64,000 nt of DNA from Durusdinium trenchii. Taxonomy: Eukaryota > Sar > Dinophyceae > Suessiales > Symbiodiniaceae. Positions 57,444-64,000 of the stretch are shown piece after piece (position 1 is the stretch's first letter; each line of letters opens with the position of its first letter). The stretch is taken from contig CAXAMN010021573.1 in NCBI GenBank assembly GCA_963970005.1, positions 345,278 to 409,277 of the forward strand, read 5' to 3'. The notes below the pieces were generated by a model. The model was not told the origin of the DNA. It was given only the letters and a program-made list of their open reading frames with translations, and searched no databases. Both the position numbers and the translations under genes were made by a program.

Positions 57444-58216
57444 TTGGTATGGTTGACAACAGATTTCTGGAAGTTGTTTCAGAAGGGCTTTGCATGCCTT
57501 CAGTGCATTCCGGTGGCCTTTCACTTCTAGTTACAACCCTTCTTTTGCAGGTGCGATGGTGAGACTGACCCTGCCCTAGAGCAAGATCCCTTCCTTAGCT
57601 ACGATGGGCTGCTAGACCATCCTGTGTGGTGGAGGCTGTTTTTGGGAGAGAATCAGAGAGCATCCCTCCAAGTTTGGATGAGCAGATCGGGACTTGGGGT
57701 GTAAACAGCTCGTTGGTCAGAACTCGGAGACGTCCTACTCTACTCAGAGGCGCTCGAAACAAAAAATTCAAATCCATTTGAAGTGACAGCCCCCTACTCT
57801 TGGCCCCTAAAAATTTGAACGTGTGACGTGTGATGGGGACAGTGTGATGCAGACCCATATAAATCATTATATACTGCTATGACAGAACTTCAGCAGGCTG
57901 CAGGACTGACACAGCTCTTGCACAACGCATGTTAAATCATAAAACCTTGCTTCTTTGGGGAGTAATGACCCGGCGCCCAGGTGGTAATGGTTCACCAGTT
58001 CTGAGACTTTCTCATCGTTGACCAGTTCTTGAATAAACCTTAAGAGCAAAAGCTACACATAAAGCACTTTCCTAGCAGGGGTTGGGTTTGGGGGGGCCCG
58101 AATCAAACCCTTCCCATTGGAGTTATTTTTGTCTAATCCATAATCCATACCTAGGCTCTGTCTCATTTCATTACCTGTAGCAGTTGGTAAAAGGTCTTAT
58201 CACATTACTTTGTCGC
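57444..58216 (-). CDS. Weak candidate for a host gene fragment
   Basis: Three minus-strand pieces look like exons. They are 58175-58216; 57946-58038, coding FIQELVNDEKVSELVNHY then HLGAGSLLPKEA; and 57444-57526, coding VKGHRNALKACKALLKQL then PEICCQPYQ. Their donors are good (GTAATG, GTTTTA and GTAAGA). The first two join in phase. The last does not join directly, so an exon is missing or its acceptor is misplaced. No family was recognised, and the first piece is short and unconvincing. It lies upstream of gene 1 on the same strand. Confidence 0.25.
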
Positions 58217-58427
58217 CTGTTTTAGAGACGTCGGCCTGCAACCTAACCATCATCCACTGGGCCCTGATGTCAGGCATATACCCCATCCATACACCAAGAG
58301 CAAACACCCAAATTATCCCAAGACCAGCTTACGTCACCTCGATCGGGTGCTTTGCGGTGGAACGGGGTTGATGTCCATGTATTCCCGAACAGGGTCGATG
58401 TCAATTTTTTCCCGGTTTCTAGATTCT
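58217..58427. other. Gene-free spacer
   Basis: No motif or repeat recognised. Upstream exons of the 57.4-58.2 kb candidate could be here. Confidence 0.3.
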
Positions 58428-58513
58428 ATACCAGGACCCTCCGACAGGTCACCCATTGAGGCCTGTTAGGGTCCAACAACCCTCAACTAACAGCCTGTTG
58501 GAGGGTGCTGGTA
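58428..58513. mobile_element. Family B MITE-like element, young-looking copy
   Basis: From ATACCAGGACCCTCC to GGAGGGTGCTGGTA. Near-identical to 32867-32953, with differences only at a few positions such as GGTCACCC against GGCCACCA. Confidence 0.8.
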
Positions 58514-58742
58514 GACATTTCGAGACAGTCAGATTCTATGCCAGATTCTATATAGCGACAGTGTTCCCAAGTCGAACATCTTGAACGAACGTGTTGAAAC
58601 AACATGTTGGGTCGGAACGCTCCACGAAGGTCCTGTTGGAGTCGGAGCGAGTTCCTGTTGGGCTCATCGGACATGGAGCGCTCGTCTCAACTCTTTTGTA
58701 CCCCCCGACGGTGGAGCGCCAAAAAGCCGGACACACGCGGGA

Positions 58743-58762
58743 GGGGGGGGGGGGGGGGGGGG
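58743..58762 (+). repeat. Run of 20 G
   Basis: Twenty consecutive G preceded by GAGG-type sequence. It could form a G-quadruplex, and its exact length is likely unreliable in assembly. Confidence 0.9.
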
Positions 58763-58845
58763 ATGTGCGGATTCGGAGTTCTGCAGATGGAAGGGATCCA
58801 AGAACGGTAGAGTTCGATGTCGAAGGAACGGTTCTGGAATATGTC

Positions 58846-58932
58846 CCAGACACTCCATGTCTGTCATGCCTACATTGACCCCTCAAACCACCCCAATGTA
58901 GGTAAATATACCATACATGGAGTGTTTGGGTG
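58846..58932. mobile_element. Family E MITE-like element, long-armed
   Basis: The outer arms CCCAGACACTCCATGT and ACATGGAGTGTTTGGG match at 15 of 16 positions. A nested inner pair CCTACATTG and CAATGTAGG surrounds ACCCCTCAAACCACCC. The core is shared with 2159-2236. Confidence 0.7.
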
Positions 58933-60891
58933 TTGGAGTATGTTAGAAGTCTCGGCATTTTGAAGCCTTCAGACGGAGGACCTCGGCTCCAGGTTTGCTT
59001 TTCAAAGCGTGATCGTGGCGTTGCCCTCCCCTTCAAGAAAGAAATTAGTTCCGAGCTTCACCTATTAAGGATACGGCCAGTACTACGGCAGAGGACAGAG
59101 GTCAATCCTGGATGGGGCTCCGGAGTGTTTGGGGGTGAGTGACTGAAGGGCCGAAGTATGTTCGTTTCGCGGGAAGTTGGAGACCCAGAAAGTAGAAAGT
59201 CTTGTCTTTGTTGCATCATCGAAACCGCTTGTTTACTCACTCGTTGATATTTTTGGCTGCTGCAGGCACACTACTCGTGCCACACGATGCAATGCAAGGC
59301 GCCGGCGCATTGCGCTGCTGTTTCGTTTGCTGCCACCATGAGGCTTGAAGCCAAAGAAGGTAATTTTGATACATTGCGATAGTATCCATGGGAAAAAGAT
59401 GGAAAAAGGCATAAAACCATTCAAGTTGTTGGTGTTTGTTGAGGGTTTGTTATGCCTGATAGGATGGTTCACGATGTCACCAAGGACATTCCTCCTGGCA
59501 ACAACCAATGGATGCTAAAGATGCACCCACAAGCCGTTTTGCGGGGGTCCATGTGGGTTTCCGCAGTATACCTATTACATTCCTTTGCAATGTATTTGTT
59601 GGGGTTGTTTGTTTCAAACAAAACAATTACAAAACATAGTTCTTGGGGCAGGCGGCAGAAGTTTCTGTAGTGCATGCACTTTTGGGATTTTGGATAGACT
59701 GGGGGACATGACCAATTAGTGATACTTCATCCAAAAGAAACATCAAGAAACCACTTTCGGCGCCAAACCGGCACCGAAACGCCTCAAACCTGTTGTTGCA
59801 CACTTGGCCCGTTGCACTACTGACAAACCAAAGGTAAACCGGTAAACCCATGAAGCGGCAGTGTTTCCAGAAAACGACTATACATCAAGCCATCAAGCGA
59901 CTGAAATTGTTTGAGTTTCACAAACCGACAACAATTTTACATATCCGGGTGTCTGGTATGATAATGATCCTTCGATGCACTTTGATGCTCTCTTGAAGCA
60001 TGTGCTCGCCTCAACCTACCTGGGCAAATGGGTACAAGATGGTACCAGCACCTGCTTTGTTGTTTGGGTCATGTCCCATGTTCTATAGGGCACTTGAAGT
60101 TCGGGTCCCAGGTACCTCCTAAGAGGACCCTTCGCAGGTACGCCCCAGCGGGCGCAGCTGCAGCTCCCCGCGCCCACCTCACGTCGCGACGAGGCCATCG
60201 ACCAGGAAGTGCAGCTCCACTCCTCCGAGCGAAGTTTCCAAGATCGCTTCGGCAGGCGCTTCTGGGCTCCTCCTCGGGCGTCCTCGTGTCCGGATTCACG
60301 TCCGAACCGTCGGTCGGAGCGTTCAGTGTGGAGCGGTTCGGCTTCGGTTTCGGTTCGACACGGCCGGGGAGCTCGGGTCGGGGGTCTTGGGGCCGGCTGA
60401 AACTGGAGTGGGTGGTTCCCCGGCCGCACCCGAGAGGGATGCTTCAGGGTCTTTCCCGGACACGGATGTCCACCCCAAACACGCGTGCCTTGGGGCCGGC
60501 CGTTCCGACTGGAGCCTGAAAAAGCCGAATGAGTGGTGCGATGTTTCTTTGGAACTCCCAGAAGTTCGGCTAAGAAATCGTCTTTTGCTCCAGAGGTATA
60601 TCACTTGGATTTGATTCTACTTGCTGTGAGAGGGCAAATCAACCTCCCCGCATCTCCGTCTCCGCCATGGCCAAGGTTACTTTAGTTGTGTCTGTGTTTT
60701 GTTTTTGTTGGGTGTCCGCTGTCTCAACCCCTGCTTCTCTCAGGAGCCTCACGATCTCAGGCTGTCGGACAGGGGCCGTGGCCAGGGGTGGGGAAACACA
60801 TCAGAAACAGCGAAGATCGAGCTCGTCAGCCTGGATTTTTGAGGGGACCTCAGAAAAAGATAGAAAAAGTAACCGCTACAATTAACATCAA
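58933..60891. other. Gene-free stretch
   Basis: No gene supported. GC-rich sequence at 60120-60500 opens frames on both strands. TACCAGCACC at about 60048 is a solitary family B end. TCATGTCCCATGTTCTA at about 60069 recurs at about 61004. Confidence 0.45.
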
Positions 60892-60991
60892 GTATCCAGC
60901 ACCCTCACTCCCACGTCTCCAATATATAGCTGGAGGGGCCTAATAGGCCCTGTTGGAGATGTTAATGACCCTGTGAAGTCAGGTGCTGATA
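60892..60991. mobile_element. Family B element, diverged
   Basis: Begins TATCCAGCACCCTCACTCC and ends GTCAGGTGCTGATA, with TCTCCAATATATAGCTGGAG in the middle. The ends are imperfect inverted repeats. More diverged than the other family B copies. Confidence 0.55.
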
Positions 60992-61565
60992 CAGTAACTG
61001 TTCTGTCATGTCCCATGTTCTAGACTTTTCTAGGATCCTTGGAGTCCAGTCCAGCGGAATGCAGGTGGTATACCGGATGACCGACGGACTGAAGGGTGAC
61101 CTTTGTCGCGAGACGAAGGGTCGCGTCAGGTGGAGTTGCCACAAGGTCATGCAGGGTCCAATAAAACCATGGATTCAACCAATAAACCGGTATGAACACC
61201 GGTCACCGTCTCCCAGTTCGTTAGTGTTTCTGAACGCATGCTCAACACCTGTTTTTGTCGGGTTCGTTCTGCCGAGCGAACGGACTCACAGAGTCGGATG
61301 GAACCTGGGTCTTCGCACACTCCATGAGGGGCACGGCAATTGTTGAACAAATTTCCCACGAGATGTGGCCACTTAGTAAACTGGATCAGGAGATTTGGGT
61401 CTGTGATGGTCTGTGATCCTTTGCTTTCTCTCGCCAGGTGCTCTTGACGTTCGAACGTTTCGGTTTTCACAACTCCCAGGCCGATGGCACCGCAGTAACT
61501 GCAGGTGAAAATGGTTCAAGGACCATGTTTCGTTTCGTCACCTCAGCTCCTGACCAGCTGACCTC
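60992..61565. other. Gene-free spacer
   Basis: No motif-bearing frame. Contains the second plus-strand copy of TCATGTCCCATGTTCTA. Confidence 0.4.
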
Positions 61566-61612
61566 TTTGATGTCTTATATCTCGTATATATATATATATA
61601 TAAGACATCAAA
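61566..61612. repeat. Perfect hairpin with TA loop and duplicated flanks
   Basis: Arms TTTGATGTCTTATAT (61566-61580) and ATATAAGACATCAAA (61598-61612) are perfect inverse complements. A similar sequence, CTCCTGACCAGCT then GACCTCTTTGATGTC, lies both before (about 61548) and after (about 61620-61651) the hairpin. Confidence 0.75.
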
Positions 61613-62376
61613 GATATGTCTCCTGACCAGCTCCTGACCTCTTTTGATGTCCTTTGTTTGGGACCGAACTTACAGCCTTGTGGTGACCGAACCATCGATC
61701 TCGCTCCGCGTCCGACTCCGCGTGGCTCGGTCCGGACTTCGGGGGAGCGACCCGGTCGCTGGTGCAGGTGACACGGTCGCTGCCGGGGGCCTAAGACGAA
61801 GCGACATGAAGAAGAGGCCCAGACACGCCGCATGAGGTGTGGCAGATTTGCCATGATTTACATTCAAGTGGTTTAGGGGGTCAATTGCATATTCGATGCA
61901 GTGAATCTAGTGACCGCGAACTGGGTAGTCAGACGTCATTCAGGACAGCCCTTACTTACTTCAGCTTCAGTAGCAGGGGGTCAACTGTCCATGCCCTTGG
62001 GCTCTACCAAACCCAAAGTTTACTTCCTGGTTGCAACTCTATCCAGTTTGTACTTCAACATCCATATTAGGTTCATGAGTCCAAACCCGGAGTTTCACGC
62101 TGGTAGCTTACCCTTTGCAGTAGTCTATTCCGTTCATGTTTGGTGGTCAACCAAGGTATCCCGGTGCCCTGACACATAGCATCCCATAGCCATATGTCTT
62201 CGACCTCACAAGCAATAAATGATCCCATACAACCACCCATATTGGATCGCTTGGGACAGCGGTCTTTTGTATGCGACCCCCAGAAGGTTCGGTTCCAGAA
62301 GGTTCGACTACCCAGCTCAGCCGAGAAAGGGGGACCCGGTAGTAAAACATAAACCCAATCAAACCCATATCTACGA
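61613..62376. other. Gene-free spacer
   Basis: No supported coding region. Sequence around 61690-61800 is GC-rich and open in several frames. Confidence 0.4.
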
Positions 62377-62445
62377 AGGGCTCCAAACACATCGGCAGAA
62401 GGTACTTGGAAGGATCTGTCCCTACCTTCTGTGTGGATGTGGGAC
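62377..62445. mobile_element. Family A element, diverged
   Basis: AGGGCTCCAAACACATCGGC, then AGAAGGTACTTGG, then CCCTACCTTCTGTGTGGATG carries the family A landmarks in order, without a clean right terminus. Confidence 0.4.
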
Positions 62446-64000
62446 AGGAGGTTCAGGGAGGGTTAATCTTTCGGGGGTCCGAAACCACAGCTCCTCCCAG
62501 TGGTTTAATGAAACCCCCTGCCCTCATCCTCCAGCCCTATGGTAAAGAGTGGGATGCAGCCCATCACCTCCACCGGGATCTTGGTCGCTCAGGTCGGCGC
62601 GCCGGGGGACAACGACCGGGGCGATTTCAGCGGAGCGGTTTACGTGTTCCTCCGCAAAGCGGATACGTTTACCGAGCAGGCGAGTCATTCGATCACTGGG
62701 AATGGTGGGAATTTGTTTAGTGCTGATTCATGTTGAACAAACTAAAGAACAGATTATCGTGTTGATTCATGTTCAGATTCAATACATTTGGATGACAAAA
62801 CCTCTTCATATGGGGAGCTGGTGAATCCCCTTTTTGGGGAAAAGGGTGTTTGTTCTGTCCCGCTCCCATGTTCCTGGACAGTAACTCCAAGCGATGCATG
62901 ACACTGCATGGCTGCATGGTGAGAACTTTTGCTCCCCGCTTTAGGAGCAGCGAGGTTGGTTGGATTGGGCAGTGACATGGAATTGAACCCCTACCTGCTT
63001 TGCTGGTGCCTTTTTGACTAGCTCTTGCACGGAAGGGAGATGGAGGGAGCTGGAGGGAGCCGGGGGCGAATGAATCCATATTCCCCATTAAATGGGGAGC
63101 CGAGGAGCTACAGGCAGTTCCCCAACCTCTTGCTAGTTCATGTGTGCCCTTAACCATTGACCTACCATTGACCTGCCGTTGATGGTGAGTCGCCAGGCGA
63201 AGCTGACTGCCGATGATGGATTTAGGGATTCGTACTTCGGCCAGGATGTACGGGTACTCAGGACGTCCTGAGTCCGCACTGGCCACGGCCACTGTGTCCG
63301 GATGGGGAGGGGGGGAGGGATTTCCAGGAGAAAAGGGAGAAAGGAGCTATACCTGAGGAATCAGGAATCGCTGGCTAGTTATTTATGCGAATCTTAATGG
63401 AAGGTGGATAGTGGATAGCGGTTAGATGTGGTTAGTATTGCATGGTTGATCAATTGCGCCAAGGGAAATCTATGATCACTGAGTCTGAGCATCAACAACT
63501 GTGTTCCCTTTTTGGGGTGTTCATTTCTAGTGTTCAAAAGATTGTGGTGTGGCGCCAGTTGGGATTACATTTGCATCGATGTGCCATTCTGCGTTCGGTG
63601 TGCCATTTGAGGGTTCTGAGTCCCGCACCATGCCATGCGTTTCTCTGTGAGACTCGAAGGGTCGAAGACCAAGAGACTTCCGGTTAGACGAATCAATCAG
63701 TCTCCCGTGGTGCGGTATCGTGCGGTGTTTCCATTTTTTTTGGGGGGTAAAGAGCCTCTTGAGGTGCAAGACATATATTAAACATGGTTCCGCTCACAGG
63801 AGTGAGTGGAATTTAGACCCTAAGTGAGAGGATCACGGGATCGGGCATCCTTCAATCACCACCCCTTTGCAACTCCTTGTGCTGACCACAAGGAATTGAT
63901 GCCCCATTTGGCTTCCATCAGCGTGGCAGTTGTCATTTGCTACCTTGGCAGCCAGCTCAGGTCAGCATTTTTGGCGACGCCATCCTCATTGGCGCAGATC
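62446..64000. other. Gene-free stretch to window end
   Basis: No supported gene. The 191-codon minus frame at 62717-63292 has no motif. On the minus strand near 62975-62995 GGGGTTCAATTCC looks like a tRNA B box, but no matching A box or stems were found. GATGGAGGGAGCTGGAGGGA at about 63040 is a small tandem repeat. Confidence 0.45.

Noticed and set aside
62960-63030. GGGGTTCAATTCC on the minus strand as a tRNA B box
   Set aside because: The T stem pairs poorly, and no A box or acceptor pairing was found upstream.
62717-63292. 191-codon minus-strand frame
   Set aside because: Composition and the absence of motifs fit a chance open frame. It is also repeat-rich at its C-terminal end (NMNQH twice).
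1-64000. Dinoflagellate spliced-leader relics
   Set aside because: I looked for TTTTGGCTCAAG or its reverse complement and saw only short partial words such as GGCTCAAG at 47991, inside a coding exon.

Overview
The window looks like nuclear DNA from a dinoflagellate, most likely Suessiales/Symbiodiniaceae. The reasons are very low gene density, many short inverted-repeat elements, microsatellites, co-oriented intron-rich genes, and splice donors that are often GA or GC instead of GT. The five gene families in the cluster also resemble families I remember as widespread in dinoflagellate genomes. That resemblance is from memory and was not checked by a search.

Layout. About 1-42,060 is essentially gene-free. 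It holds at least seven families of short (70-115 bp) inverted-repeat, MITE-like elements, here called A-G, plus tandem repeats, microsatellites, a degenerate tRNA-like segment and a minisatellite at 36.0-36.3 kb. About 42,090-56,080 is a block of five genes, all on the minus strand. In transcription order (56 kb to 42 kb) they are: gene 1, an AT-hook-like, acidic and RGR-rich nuclear-type protein; gene 2, a cytosine-5 methyltransferase-like protein; gene 3, a basic protein of a dinoflagellate-type family; gene 4, a GIY-YIG/T5orf172-like protein; gene 5, a 585-codon single-exon reading frame with HGDE, GDWPF, CxxC and NEDFIG motifs that could be a diverged DDE-type transposase. From about 56,080 to the end the sequence is again repeat-rich, with one weak candidate for a host gene at 57.4-58.2 kb.

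How the parts fit. For most exons I could match reading phase across the junctions, which supports the models. Of 23 inferred donors about nine are GT, nine GA and five GC, and all acceptors are AG. The five genes share strand and spacing, and four carry DNA-related motifs (DNA binding, methyltransferase-like, nuclease-like, transposase-like). No MITE family from the flanks was seen inside the block, and a short related motif (ACCCGAGGT/ACCCGATGT) lies on both sides of it. I therefore propose, as a hypothesis only, that the block is or derives from one large dinoflagellate mobile cassette. An ordinary unidirectional gene array is the main alternative.

Limits. Homology statements rest on recognition, not searches. 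First exons of genes 2, 4 and 5 were not found. Intron boundaries marked uncertain could move. The long frames outside 42-56 kb look like chance open frames.
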